Positions 34,244 through 42,908 of a stretch of 64,000 nt of DNA are shown here, piece after piece. A program made the position numbers and the translations under genes. The stretch's first letter is position 1. Each line of letters opens with the position of its first letter. The notes under the pieces are model-generated. The model was not told where the DNA came from. It made no database searches and saw nothing but the letters and a program-made list of their open reading frames with translations. The stretch covers positions 1 to 64,000 of the forward strand of contig JAGNKE010000015.1 of the NCBI GenBank assembly GCA_018000295.1. Direction: 5' to 3'. This DNA is from Alphaproteobacteria bacterium (GTDB lineage Bacteria > Pseudomonadota > Alphaproteobacteria > Micavibrionales > Micavibrionaceae).

Positions 34244-35728
34244 CTAAGCGATATACTTCTGCTTGATCCTTTGCCCCCGGTCGGCAAAAGGTCCGGTTTC
34301 AAAGAGATGAGTCTCCACAACAAGGCGGTCAGCCGGATAAACCTTCGAAAGTTCCCGGAATTCCTGATTGACAACCTTCAAAGCCTCAAAAATGAAAGGG
34401 CCGGCGTTAAACCTGTCTGCATCCTCTTGGGCCACTCCCTCCTTAAGCTCAAGACTTAAACGCAGATACGAGTTGGCCTTCTCGTCTTCGAAAACAGACA
34501 TCTGGAAGGAATGAAAAAGACTATAGAGTTCTTTATGGCCGTGAAGAACCGTGTCCATATCCGAAATCGTAATATTGACACCAAGAAAAAGCACAGTCTG
34601 ATCTCCCCGCCCATAGACATAGAGCAAAGGAAAATACCCCTGGGGCTCTTCGATCCGGTCCTCCAGCCCTAGACTCTTCAGCCGCTCAAAGACATCCTCG
34701 ACGGATAACACGCCTCCAACATCGCGCAAATTATATCTGATCTTGGGCGCCAGCGCACTCAGACGCGTAACGGTAAAGATAAGCTCCCCCTCGGAAGACC
34801 TTTCAATGTAATAATCAAGGGGATTGCACTGAAAGATCATCGGTACCGTCCGCTTTCCAAACAAAGACTCGCACAGGCCGGGTTGTTCGAAGCAAAGCCG
34901 CCGGAGTTTTTTGCTGAAAGCTGTCTCGACGGCCATATTGATATCCAGATCCGATGCGCCGTAGGACGAAATCATGGTTCTGAACGTCCCTGAAAGGTAA
35001 TCCTCCAGCCCTTTGGACAGAGACTCCCCTCCGGTGATTAACTGAAGATTGTAATCCTTCAGGTTGAGCGTTATCGTATCCACAAACAGCTTTATAAAGG
35101 GCGGATAACCGAGGATAAGATAATTGTAATGAGGTCCAAAAGTTTTGAGCGTATTCTCAAGCTTTTTTAAATCCGATCCCAACGATTTGAGCAGAGCCAC
35201 ATCGGAAAACGACATCGAAACATTCATGCCCGTCGCCCACGGCCCCATGACAAAACAGTTGATGATGAAAAGCTTCTGGCCAGGATAGGTTCGCTTCAGG
35301 CTCATTTGCAAAAGATGCCTGATCAGGCGCCGGTCGCTTGGCCCCCGCACCCAGTTCGTAGGCACACCGCCCGACCCCGAAGATTCGTCGATCACCACGC
35401 CGCGGACGGGCAATTGCCCGTAATGACAGCGCTGCTCGGCAGTATAGGCTTTAACGTAAACCTCTTTATCTGTTGCGGGGATCGTCGAAAAATCTGCGGC
35501 AGAATCCGCGCCGATAAAGTGTCTGTGCTCAAGAAAATCTTTGTAAGCCGGACAATGTTTTGAGGCTTTGAGATAAGCCAGATAGGCCAGCCGCTTCGCC
35601 AGCCGCCCATGATATCTTTGCGCCGCTTTCCGGCTGAGGAGCCAGAAAAACATCAGGTTAAAGACCCTGATCTCACGGGCACGGCAGAACACAAAAAACA
35701 AAGGATAATAGATAAAACGGTCAATCAT
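34244..35728 (-). CDS. PaaK/CapK-like adenylate-forming enzyme
   Basis: The product is 494 aa. It resembles the phenylacetate-CoA ligase / CapK branch of adenylate-forming enzymes: a P-loop-like S-S-G-S-G-G-V-P-T-N near residue 117, L-I-T-G-G-E-S-L near residue 232, S-Y-G-A-S-D-L near residue 252, and a Y-N-L-R-D-V-G motif near residue 335 that carries the Asp expected to bind ribose. The N-terminal 60 residues are hydrophobic/basic. The C-terminal lid (G-R-G-D-Q-T near residue 380) is present. It would activate a carboxylic acid with ATP. It overlaps the nitroreductase gene by eight bases. Substrate unknown; no carrier protein nearby. Confidence 0.75.
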   Translation of the reverse strand: MIDRFIYYPLFFVFCRAREIRVFNLMFFWLLSRKAAQRYHGRLAKRLAYLAYLKASKHCPAYKDFLEHRHFIGADSAADFSTIPATDKEVYVKAYTAEQRCHYGQLPVRGVVIDESSGSGGVPTNWVRGPSDRRLIRHLLQMSLKRTYPGQKLFIINCFVMGPWATGMNVSMSFSDVALLKSLGSDLKKLENTLKTFGPHYNYLILGYPPFIKLFVDTITLNLKDYNLQLITGGESLSKGLEDYLSGTFRTMISSYGASDLDINMAVETAFSKKLRRLCFEQPGLCESLFGKRTVPMIFQCNPLDYYIERSSEGELIFTVTRLSALAPKIRYNLRDVGGVLSVEDVFERLKSLGLEDRIEEPQGYFPLLYVYGRGDQTVLFLGVNITISDMDTVLHGHKELYSLFHSFQMSVFEDEKANSYLRLSLELKEGVAQEDADRFNAGPFIFEALKVVNQEFRELSKVYPADRLVVETHLFETGPFADRGQRIKQKYIA

Positions 35729-36704
35729 TGAGAATAACCTCGCGGATAGATAACCTCAGACTTTCAGGCGGAGGATCGCAGTACCCCAGCCTGAAGATGA
35801 TCCAGATATCCTGACTCCGTAGAAGGCCGCTCATCTTGGCGTTCGCTACAGGATTAGTGACAAGATTGCCGAACGGCAGGAGGTAAAGATCCTCCCGCGC
35901 CATCTCAAGCCAAAACCGCATGAAGGGCGCCCCGGCGGCTATCGCATCCCTTGCGTCCCAGAAAGGACCGGAAAGCCAGGCCATCATTTCGGTATGGCCC
36001 AATTTTTGCCGATAATAACGGGAAAGAACAGATTGGAAGACCGGAGCCCGCAGCAAAGCATGAAATTTGGTCAACCCTTTCAACTCGAAGCCGCTCATAT
36101 TCATGCAGCGGAAATCAAGCCCATCCCGCTTCTGTCGGGATTCATCCTCCGAAAAGCGAAGATACTCCAGAAGCTCTTGATAATACGCCTCGTCATTCAG
36201 ATCGGAGAAGAGCGCCTCGATGTTCGCGCACATAAGGCTTTCGATCGTCTCCCACTCCGTGGTAAATCCCAGAGATTGTCCAGCCCCGTCAAAAAAAGCC
36301 TTGAAACGCTCAATCGCCTCCGCAGGAACAGGCTTCCTCAACGATCCGGCCCGGGACGTTCGGCGCTTCAGGAACAACGAGTCCTCGTAAGCGCCCACAA
36401 CAGAGGGATCGCTGACAAGCCGGAGTTCTGCATAAGGAATAACAGCGGCGTCAGAAAAGCCAGAGAAGACAAGCGTAATATCCACCCGGTGCTGTCGGTT
36501 GGCCGCCAGCAGACAGATAGACTCCGTAAACATGGCCATCGACAGCAGAACGAAACTCCCCGTGTCGTCCACGATCGGCAAAGTTCGGCCTGTATCCAGA
36601 TAAACCGTAGACCGGTTTTCATCACGGATCACGACCTTCCAAGGCTGCACATTATGCGGCGAAGGCGTACGAGCGGCCAGAGAGAGGATGTCATCCCAAA
36701 GCAT
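35721..36704 (-). CDS. Nitroreductase-family protein, Acg-like
   Basis: About 327 aa. It begins with A-R-T-P-S-P-H-N-V-Q-P-W-K-V, the FMN-binding start of nitroreductases, and has the length and duplicated layout of Acg/Rv2032-type proteins, in which part of the fold is modified. The C-terminus has G-N-L-V-T-N-P-V-A-N and I-F-R-L-G-Y-C-D-P-P, also typical. ATG 36704 is used; GTG 36716 directly abuts a perfect palindrome and lacks a binding site. It is the first gene of a two-gene unit with the adenylating enzyme. Acg-type proteins sequester flavin or reduce unknown substrates. Confidence 0.8.
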   Translation of the reverse strand: MLWDDILSLAARTPSPHNVQPWKVVIRDENRSTVYLDTGRTLPIVDDTGSFVLLSMAMFTESICLLAANRQHRVDITLVFSGFSDAAVIPYAELRLVSDPSVVGAYEDSLFLKRRTSRAGSLRKPVPAEAIERFKAFFDGAGQSLGFTTEWETIESLMCANIEALFSDLNDEAYYQELLEYLRFSEDESRQKRDGLDFRCMNMSGFELKGLTKFHALLRAPVFQSVLSRYYRQKLGHTEMMAWLSGPFWDARDAIAAGAPFMRFWLEMAREDLYLLPFGNLVTNPVANAKMSGLLRSQDIWIIFRLGYCDPPPESLRLSIREVILND

Positions 36705-36716
36705 GATGGATCTCAC

Positions 36717-36741
36717 ATTAATTGAACGTTGTTCAATTAAT
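36717..36741. promoter_or_regulatory. Perfect 25-bp palindrome, probable TetR-type operator
   Basis: ATTAATTGAAC-GTT-GTTCAATTAAT has perfect 11-base arms and a three-base centre. It lies 12 bases upstream of the nitroreductase ATG. The TTGAAC...GTTCAA core is like operators of TetR-family repressors. No regulator gene is adjacent in the window, so the repressor must be encoded elsewhere. The AT-rich sequence beyond it (36742-36850) probably holds the promoter. Confidence 0.72.
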
Positions 36742-36954
36742 AATAGGCAAAAATACTGCTTTTTGCAAATTTTTTTAAGTCGTTGTTATTATGTAGTTAA
36801 TTAAGATATTTAAAAAAATGGCAGCTTTTGTTGTTCAAATTATTTTTTTACGACGTCTTCTTCGATCACCATCAGTTCATAAACGGGAAGGCCACACGGG
36901 TTGACGCCCCGCCCTTTTTCGCCTAAGAAGCAACCAGATCAAAAAAGTTAATGA

Positions 36955-37485
36955 ATGATGGAATCGGCTCCTTCGATAGAAGACTCGATAGAAAATATGC
37001 GTTTCTGGCAATACTCTTTGACTGTGTTCGCGTTTCTGCTTGTTCTGGCCGGCTGTTCCTCGACCTCCGAGAGCGCCGGCGCCTATGGAAAATATTACAA
37101 GGTCGCCAAACCCATCCAGTGCGTCCCCTACGCCCGCAAGGTCTCTGGAATCAAGATGCGCGGCAACGCCCACACCTGGTGGGATCAGGCGCCGAAATAC
37201 GATTACACGAGGGGTAAGCAACCCGAGCGCGGCGCGGTTCTCGTCCTCCGCAACACCGGAAAGCTGAAATACGGCCATCTGGCGGTCGTCAACCGCGTGG
37301 TGAATAGCCGGGAAATCGACATCACCCATAGCAACTGGGGCAGCGATAAAAGCTCCCGCAGCCGGATCTGGAAATCCATGCGCGTGAAGGACGTCTCGCC
37401 CAAGAACGATTGGTCGCTCCTGCGCTTCTGGAACGGCAAAAGCTTCGGCGCCCCCTACGCGGCGTATGGGTTTATTTATAAATAG
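36955..37485 (+). CDS. CHAP-domain lipoprotein (putative peptidoglycan amidase)
   Basis: The product is up to 176 aa. A lipoprotein signal (F-A-F-L-L-V-L-A-G-C-S) is followed by a CHAP domain: catalytic Cys in Q-C-V-P-Y-A-R, His in Y-G-H-L-A-V-V and Asn in H-S-N-W-G. NlpC/P60-like CHAP enzymes cleave peptide bonds in cell-wall peptides. An internal ATG at 36997 would start the signal peptide directly and may be the true start; the longer start is given because it is the first ATG of the frame. The lipoprotein probably sits in the periplasm or outer membrane. Confidence 0.82.
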   Translation: MMESAPSIEDSIENMRFWQYSLTVFAFLLVLAGCSSTSESAGAYGKYYKVAKPIQCVPYARKVSGIKMRGNAHTWWDQAPKYDYTRGKQPERGAVLVLRNTGKLKYGHLAVVNRVVNSREIDITHSNWGSDKSSRSRIWKSMRVKDVSPKNDWSLLRFWNGKSFGAPYAAYGFIYK

Positions 37486-37671
37486 CCGCCCGCGCCCGCT
37501 CTAAACATCCCTCGCCCCACGCAGAATTTCTCAGCCTCTTCAAGCTCAGCATGAAGAGCATTAGCGGCAAACCCTAACCCATGGAAGCTGCTCAGAAAAC
37601 GTTTGAAAAAAAGCAGCAAGATATTTGAAGGTAAAGGGCAGAGATTGAACTTCTGGCCTCTATATCCTTAA

Positions 37672-37848
37672 TTAACGACAGTCTGTCCAAATCCAAGAAC
37701 AGCCATGTTGAGTGCATATGCACTGAGGCTCTCCATAACACCCCAATGGTCTTAATGGCTTAAGCCCGCATCCAAGATTTGCTGAGGCCGACTCTGGCAG
37801 GGCGAAAATAAATAAGGCAAACAATGATAGAAACATGATTTTTTTCAT
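37672..37848 (-). CDS. Small secreted cysteine-rich protein (58 aa)
   Basis: A short gene on the minus strand. The ATG at 37848 has AAAGGA about eight bases upstream, and translation gives 58 residues. Residues 1-24 form a clean Sec signal peptide (M-K-K-I, hydrophobic core L-S-L-F-A-L-F-I-F-A-L, cleavage after S-A-S-A). The mature part of about 34 residues has six Cys, in C-G-L-K-P-L-R-P-L-G-C, then C-I-C, then C-S-W and a final D-C-R. Even Cys number and a signal peptide point to a disulfide-stabilised periplasmic or secreted peptide. The family resembles small C-G-x-K-P-x-x-P-x-G-C proteins seen in proteobacteria, from memory only. It lies between CHAP and DUF3800 genes. Confidence 0.72.
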   Translation of the reverse strand: MKKIMFLSLFALFIFALPESASANLGCGLKPLRPLGCYGEPQCICTQHGCSWIWTDCR

Positions 37849-37888
37849 AACTTATCCTTTCGGTAAAATCGTGGAGTGTAATAATCAC

Positions 37889-38665
37889 CTACAAAGTACT
37901 ATGCAGCATATGATCAAGGATAGATAAAAAATCTTGCTCTTTCGGATACATAACTAGACTCGGAATTTCCCTTTTTACTTTCCAAGGAAATCTAAGATTT
38001 TCCAATTCTTCATGGCCTTCATTCATCCATCTTCTTACCCAATACGCGTAAAGATCAGCAGCTTGCAGGGGTAAGACCAACTTGTCATTCTCGAATAACG
38101 GCCTGCCCCCCATTATTTCCCTTATGTAATTCGAATCGTCATTCATTAACAAGTCCCAAACTTTATTTATGGAAGAGCTTTCTGTTTTTTCGTCGAAAAT
38201 AAAATCAACAGGTTCAAAAATGGATAGTTCTTTTTTGTGATGATAAAAATAAGTGAGAAGCAACTTGAATGAGAAAATATATGGATTTTTTATGTCATTT
38301 ACATTCGAGAGACCGAAATAGCTTAAGGCAGCAGTAAAGTCGCTTTTCTTAAAACAAATAGAAATTGAGGCAGAAACATTACTTTCTATTCTTTGATAAA
38401 ACAAATAAGCCTTTTCTCTTCTTATCTGTGAGCACGCCATTTCTGACATTTTGAAGTACGGCATTGCAGGGCCGTATGCAGGTGACTTCATATCTAGCAG
38501 CGTCTTCCATTCTTGCGAAAAAGCCCTCCAATTAACAACAGGGGCCAAATAACCAGCTAAGCAAAACACCCCGCCACTATCATCGTCTTCACTCTCATCT
38601 ATATAAGCCTGTAGAACCAAAAAAAATTTTCCCCATTTTTTAAAGCCTGATACAAGGCCTATCAT
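37889..38665 (-). CDS. DUF3800 domain protein
   Basis: About 258 aa. It has the DUF3800 start A-Y-I-D-E-S-E-D-D near residue 20 and the end block L-Q-A-A-D-L-Y-A-Y-W-V-R-R-W near residue 210, with D-F-I-F-D-E-K near residue 165: three acidic clusters characteristic of this RNase H-like/nuclease-like family of unknown function. The start is uncertain, since the family usually begins a few residues before A-Y-I-D-E-S; ATG 38665 is used, and 26 more in-frame codons precede it. The gene is much AT-richer than its neighbours and probably acquired. DUF3800 proteins are common on mobile DNA. Confidence 0.75.
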   Translation of the reverse strand: MIGLVSGFKKWGKFFLVLQAYIDESEDDDSGGVFCLAGYLAPVVNWRAFSQEWKTLLDMKSPAYGPAMPYFKMSEMACSQIRREKAYLFYQRIESNVSASISICFKKSDFTAALSYFGLSNVNDIKNPYIFSFKLLLTYFYHHKKELSIFEPVDFIFDEKTESSSINKVWDLLMNDDSNYIREIMGGRPLFENDKLVLPLQAADLYAYWVRRWMNEGHEELENLRFPWKVKREIPSLVMYPKEQDFLSILDHMLHSTL

Positions 38666-38813
38666 CTCACTAACAACACTAACCCTCAGCAACCTTCCGG
38701 CAAACGATAAAGAACTGAGGGTGGTCACGTCAACACCGCGCAACCCATGACCTCCAATATAACCCTGACCGCCCGCAATCCCGCGTGACTTCCCCCGCCC
38801 CTTGTTCTAAAAG

Positions 38814-39797
38814 ATGGGAATGTCCGCCGCGCCGCCAAACACACCGCCCCCCAAAACCTGCTGGGTTCTCACCGAGGGCCACGCGGGCATGGAGGGGCAG
38901 TGTCTCGGCCTCGCCGAAAATCTCGGCCTCACCCCGCAAATCAAGCGTGTCAGCCCCAAAGCCCCCTGGATCTGGCTGCCCGCCCGTCTCTGGCCCAACC
39001 CGCTGGGCATGGCCGCGCCCGAAACGCCTCTGACGCCGCCCTGGCCGGACATCCTGATCTCTTGCGGCCGCCGCAGCGCCGCCGCAGCGGCAGCGATCAA
39101 ACGCCAGAGCGGCAAGAAAACAGTGGCCATCCATCTGCAGCGCCCTCCCCTCCCCCCGCAAAGCTTCGATGCCGTCATCGTCCCCGAACATGACAATTAC
39201 AGCGGCCCAAACGTGATGACCATGCGCGGCTCCCTGCACCGCCTGACCGATGAAAAGCTCGAACAGGCCCGCGCCGCCTTCGCCCCCCACTTCGCCGCTC
39301 TCGGAAACCCGAAAATCGGCGTTCTCGTCGGCGGCTCCAACAAGCGGCAGGATTTCACACCGGCCCTCGCCCGCGATTTCGCAGGCAAATTGCACACGGC
39401 GCAGCAAGCCCTCCCCGGCGCCAGCCTCCTCCTCACCCCCTCGCGCCGCACGGGTAAGGAAAACGAGGCCATCCTGCGCGAGGCTCTCTCCGGCACGCAC
39501 AATTTCATCTGGGACGGGACGGGCGAAAACCCCTATTTCGGCATCATGGCGCTGGCCGATCTTCTGGTCGTGACCGGCGATTCTGTAAACATGGCCTCCG
39601 AAGCCTGCTTCACCGGCAAACCCGTCTACATCTTTAACTTGCCGGGCGGCAGCAAACGCTTGCAAAGCTTTACATCAAAGCTGATCGCCGAGGGCTTCGC
39701 CCGCCCCTTCGAAGGCGCTCTGGAACCCTTCGCCCCGCCCCGCCTGGATGAGATGGCGGCGGTGGTAAAAATTCTCAAGACAGAATACGGCTTATAG
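38814..39797 (+). CDS. ELM1/GtrOC1 family protein
   Basis: The product is 327 aa. Matches the mitochondrial-fission ELM1 / DUF1022 family: W-V-L-T-E-G-H-A-G-M-E-G-Q near residue 18, V-P-E-H-D near residue 123, L-V-G-G-S-N-K near residue 170, T-P-S-R-R-T-G near residue 203 and V-T-G-D-S-V-N-M-A-S-E-A near residue 255. The two Rossmann-like halves resemble GT-B glycosyltransferases, and bacterial members are near lipopolysaccharide or heptosyltransferase genes. Here it stands alone with respect to glycan genes. Function unproven. Confidence 0.85.
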   Translation: MGMSAAPPNTPPPKTCWVLTEGHAGMEGQCLGLAENLGLTPQIKRVSPKAPWIWLPARLWPNPLGMAAPETPLTPPWPDILISCGRRSAAAAAAIKRQSGKKTVAIHLQRPPLPPQSFDAVIVPEHDNYSGPNVMTMRGSLHRLTDEKLEQARAAFAPHFAALGNPKIGVLVGGSNKRQDFTPALARDFAGKLHTAQQALPGASLLLTPSRRTGKENEAILREALSGTHNFIWDGTGENPYFGIMALADLLVVTGDSVNMASEACFTGKPVYIFNLPGGSKRLQSFTSKLIAEGFARPFEGALEPFAPPRLDEMAAVVKILKTEYGL

Positions 39798-39858
39798 AAT
39801 ATCCTTAAGCTCTCGGTTCCACGCTAGAGGTTAAGAATTTTTAAAAGCGAGGGTGTTG

Positions 39859-40434
39859 ATGTTTGACGCACAAAAAAATATGCGGACCTTGTTGATGATC
39901 AGCCTGCTTCTCTTGTGCGGTTGCGTCATTAAATCCAAGAATGAAATCATCAGCAACGAACAATCCGAAATTATGCTTGGTGGCGCCCGACATCTCCTAT
40001 GGATTACACACGACAATGAAAGAATTCTTCTGGAACGATTCCAAAAGGAATTGGAGCGGACATATTTCGCCAGTTCTTTGAGCGACCCCTCCGAAAACGC
40101 TATCGTCAGATTTTATAAATGGAGCGGAGCGGAACTCGTGCCAAATGAGGACACATTTATTGTTGCTGCAGTCACGACCAACAAGAAAAATAGGGAGTAC
40201 TACTACCAGTTACTGACCTTCGATCCCTCGAAAAGTGTTTGGACCACATGGAGCTACACTCCTCCAGACGACAAGGAAATCATAGTAAGCGATCTAAAGG
40301 AGCTTAAAAATGCATTTAAAACTATGGTTGAGAAAAAATATTTTCATAGGAAGGAACTGCTATCTTTCAGTATAGCCCATGACACCATTGCGGAGGGTAA
40401 GTCCTCCGAAATGCCAAGCGAAAGCGCACACTAG
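39859..40434 (+). CDS. Hypothetical lipoprotein
   Basis: The product is 191 aa from ATG 39859 (GAGGG eight bases before). A lipobox (L-L-L-L-C-G-C) ends at about residue 22. The mature part is charged with Trp/Tyr-containing beta-like stretches (W-S-Y-T-P-P-D-D-K) and a short Ser/Glu C-terminus. No family recognised. The stop overlaps the convergent lipid-kinase stop by four bases. AT-richer than average. Confidence 0.65.
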   Translation: MFDAQKNMRTLLMISLLLLCGCVIKSKNEIISNEQSEIMLGGARHLLWITHDNERILLERFQKELERTYFASSLSDPSENAIVRFYKWSGAELVPNEDTFIVAAVTTNKKNREYYYQLLTFDPSKSVWTTWSYTPPDDKEIIVSDLKELKNAFKTMVEKKYFHRKELLSFSIAHDTIAEGKSSEMPSESAH

Positions 40435-41339
40435 CAGACAAGAACCCGAAGCGAAAGTTCATGGAGAGAGATTTCCGCTGGCCCAAAGCAAGAAAAATCT
40501 CCGTCAATCTGGACTTCATGAGGAGTCAGAACCTCCAGACGCAGTATGGACCGCTTGACCACAGCCTGAGTATCTTTTTTCTTAGCGAGCAGATATCTCA
40601 GTACGGAAAAAAAAGACCTGCGGGGGAAAATAATAAGTTCAAACCGGCCATCGTCGAGCGTTGATTCAGGCGATGCTGAGAAGCCGCTGCCGTAGGTCGC
40701 GGCATTCTGAACGAATATATAATACCCTCTGAGCCTCTCACCCGTTTCCGTCACGACATCAATAGGCTTGAAACCATATCGAAAAAACTCCCTGAACAGG
40801 ACAATAAGATATGAAAAAGCTCCCCAGCGTCCTTTGAGCTTTCGGTCCACAAGCCGCACGACATGGGCATCGAACCCTATGCCGGCCATCATGGTAAAGT
40901 AACGGCCATCAATAACTCCAAGATCAATGGTTTTGGTCCGGCCAGCAGCGATCACGGCGCAGGCGGTAGCGATATCGGCAGGCAGATTGAGTTCGCCAGC
41001 CAGTAAGTTGGCGGTCCCTGCCAGAATGATCCCCAAAGCCGTATCGGTTCCTGCTAGACCGTTGACGACCTCGTTGACCGTTCCGTCGCCGCCGACTGCG
41101 ACAACAGCATTATACCCTTGCGCAGCGGCTTGCCTCGAAAGTTCAACAGCATGGCCAGGATAAAGTGTGTATTCGATCGTCGGCACAATATCTTGCGCCC
41201 GAAAGCCATCCTGAATCCGCTGCCTCAAAACACTAGCATCAAGAACTTCCTTTTTCTTAAGCCGAAGAAAGCGCCGCAAAAATCCCGGCAGACGGACCCC
41301 CTGCCCCGCACCCGGATTGATAATGACAAAAACGAGCAA
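40431..41339 (-). CDS. Diacylglycerol/lipid kinase family protein
   Basis: The product is 302 aa. The nucleotide-binding motif G-G-D-G-T-V-N-E-V-V-N-G lies near residue 83, with I-I-N-P-G-A-G near residue 6 and G-T-A-N-L-L-A near residue 107; this is the DAGK catalytic domain as in YegS/BmrU. The start is TTG 41339, since a stop codon lies three codons upstream and GGAG precedes it. The product would phosphorylate diacylglycerol or related lipids at the inner membrane face. The C-terminal YegS-like beta domain is present. Confidence 0.88.
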   Translation of the reverse strand: MLVFVIINPGAGQGVRLPGFLRRFLRLKKKEVLDASVLRQRIQDGFRAQDIVPTIEYTLYPGHAVELSRQAAAQGYNAVVAVGGDGTVNEVVNGLAGTDTALGIILAGTANLLAGELNLPADIATACAVIAAGRTKTIDLGVIDGRYFTMMAGIGFDAHVVRLVDRKLKGRWGAFSYLIVLFREFFRYGFKPIDVVTETGERLRGYYIFVQNAATYGSGFSASPESTLDDGRFELIIFPRRSFFSVLRYLLAKKKDTQAVVKRSILRLEVLTPHEVQIDGDFSCFGPAEISLHELSLRVLVC

Positions 41340-41489
41340 AGACCGTTACTCCAGCCGACAGGAAAAAATACAAAAAATCACCAATTAAACCCTATAGCAT
41401 AAAATTTATGGGTGATTTGGAGAATAAGACCCAAGCTTGTAGACGTTAATATCTTTTGCTAAACAGGAAGACAATTAAGGGGTTTATTG

Positions 41490-42047
41490 ATGCATATCAT
41501 TCTTGCCATTCTCGGCTCCATCATAACCATCCTGTTCTACCTGAGCATGATGAGCCGTTCGGGCATCAACTTCCGGTGGCTGACATGGCTCGACCCCCTT
41601 GCATGGAATCGACGGCGAAAATGGCGCGAAACCCTGAACACCGATCCAGCCTTTTCTTTAAAAAGCCCAATGGAATCAACCGCGTGCCTGATGTTTGTAG
41701 CAGCCAAATACTCTGGCGAAATTTCACGAGAGCAGAAGGAGACAATCCTCCGACTGTATCAGGACGAATTTCATCTGAACGATAGCAAGGCGCGAGAGCT
41801 TCTGACCTCCTGCAGCTTCCTGATTCCCGATGAGCAAAAAATCTATGACCGACTCGAGACCTTTCTTGCCCCCAGCCTTTCCCAATTCGATCAAAATCAA
41901 AAGGATTCGGCCATGCGACTTTTGGAAACAGTCATACAATGCGAAGGAAGGCCAACACAAAAACAGATGGAATTTCTCGAAAAAATTAAGATACAGTTAA
42001 TGGGAAAACCGCCATCCGAACAAAACAAATGGGCGCACAACACATAA
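41490..42047 (+). CDS. Hypothetical membrane-anchored TerB-like protein
   Basis: The product is 185 aa with ATG 41490, AAGGGG about ten bases upstream. One N-terminal membrane helix (residues 2-22) precedes a soluble helical domain. This has A-A-K-Y-S-G-E-I-S-R-E-Q-K-E near residue 73 and M-R-L-L-E-T-V-I-Q-C-E-G near residue 145, a pattern like the DjlA/TerB all-helical fold with its paired acidic positions. The function of such anchored TerB-like proteins is not known. It is convergent with the following gene. Confidence 0.65.
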   Translation: MHIILAILGSIITILFYLSMMSRSGINFRWLTWLDPLAWNRRRKWRETLNTDPAFSLKSPMESTACLMFVAAKYSGEISREQKETILRLYQDEFHLNDSKARELLTSCSFLIPDEQKIYDRLETFLAPSLSQFDQNQKDSAMRLLETVIQCEGRPTQKQMEFLEKIKIQLMGKPPSEQNKWAHNT

Positions 42048-42061
42048 AAAAATGAAGATGC

Positions 42062-42841
42062 CTAATCTTCTTTTTTTCCGTAATCTCTAATATTTTCTAT
42101 CTCATCAAGAAGCCTCTTCTCTTCCTCTTGGTATTTCTGGTTTTTAAACACCACCGCCCCAGCTTCAGGATCAACGGAATAAAGTTTGGAATGGACGAAA
42201 TAGAACTTCAGGAGCTTTTCGTGCGCCGCGATAAGCCGCTCCTCGTTCGCCAGAAAATCAATAACACCATTAAGCTGCTCCTTCTTCACCCCACCCCAGG
42301 CAGAGAGAAGCTTTTCTCTGACATCCTCGGGTTTATCCTTTAGCAAAGACACGATGGCGACATCTGATTTCTGAAAAAGATCAATAATCTTCTGCCCTTT
42401 TTGTCTCAATGTCGGCGCAATATCATCTTTGAAAGCTTTGTAGCTTTTTTCAGCATTCTCGGTTCCCTCCAGGTTGTATGGGCTAATGACTTCCTTAAGG
42501 ATTCTGCGATCTCTCTTGTAACTGACGGTCTCAGCACTCAAATCCTTCAAAAATTGATTCAAGACGACCTCAAATTCTTTGGCAAATTTCTCATCGGGAT
42601 TAAGAGCAACATCGGACGGTTTTGACGTATCGCTCTGAACGGAGCGTCGTGTTAACTCAATAGTGTCTGAAGAAACCGCCACGGGTGCAATCTGAGCGGC
42701 TTTCGGAGCTTCAAATTTCAAAAAAATATCCGGCCGATAAAGGGCCGTTAAGACACCAAGGGCAAAGCTGCCAATCAAAAGCAGGGCAAAGACAAAACCC
42801 AAAACAAAATAAAAGAAAAATGCGTTCGCTCTAATGGTCAT
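42062..42841 (-). CDS. Hypothetical membrane-anchored helical protein A
   Basis: The product is 259 aa. One membrane helix (about residues 8-33) is followed by a Ser/Thr/Pro linker (about 45-80) and a long helical region (about 85-255) with heptad-like charge patterns. The segment A-H-E-K-L-L-K-F-Y-F-V-H-S-K-L-Y resembles T-Y-Q-K-L-V-T-F-I-L-K-N-S-G-G-Y in the neighbouring gene, which points to distant paralogy. No family recognised. It lies 67 bases downstream of the neighbour's stop, on the same strand. Confidence 0.65.
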   Translation of the reverse strand: MTIRANAFFFYFVLGFVFALLLIGSFALGVLTALYRPDIFLKFEAPKAAQIAPVAVSSDTIELTRRSVQSDTSKPSDVALNPDEKFAKEFEVVLNQFLKDLSAETVSYKRDRRILKEVISPYNLEGTENAEKSYKAFKDDIAPTLRQKGQKIIDLFQKSDVAIVSLLKDKPEDVREKLLSAWGGVKKEQLNGVIDFLANEERLIAAHEKLLKFYFVHSKLYSVDPEAGAVVFKNQKYQEEEKRLLDEIENIRDYGKKED

Positions 42842-42908
42842 ATCGCTAAAATATACACGCGAACAGAGAGTTTTAAAAAGCCCCGGATAATAAAACGCAT
42901 AAAATTAA

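Noticed and set aside
36848-36943. Short minus-strand frame ending in P-V-Y-E-L-M-V-I-E-E-D-V-V-K-K, possible gene remnant
   Set aside because: Only about 31 codons between two stops with no start and no second piece upstream; too short to call a pseudogene.
38730-39665. Long minus-strand open frame antisense to the ELM1 gene
   Set aside because: GC-rich shadow of a well-recognised plus-strand gene; Gly/Ala/Arg-rich composition without motifs.
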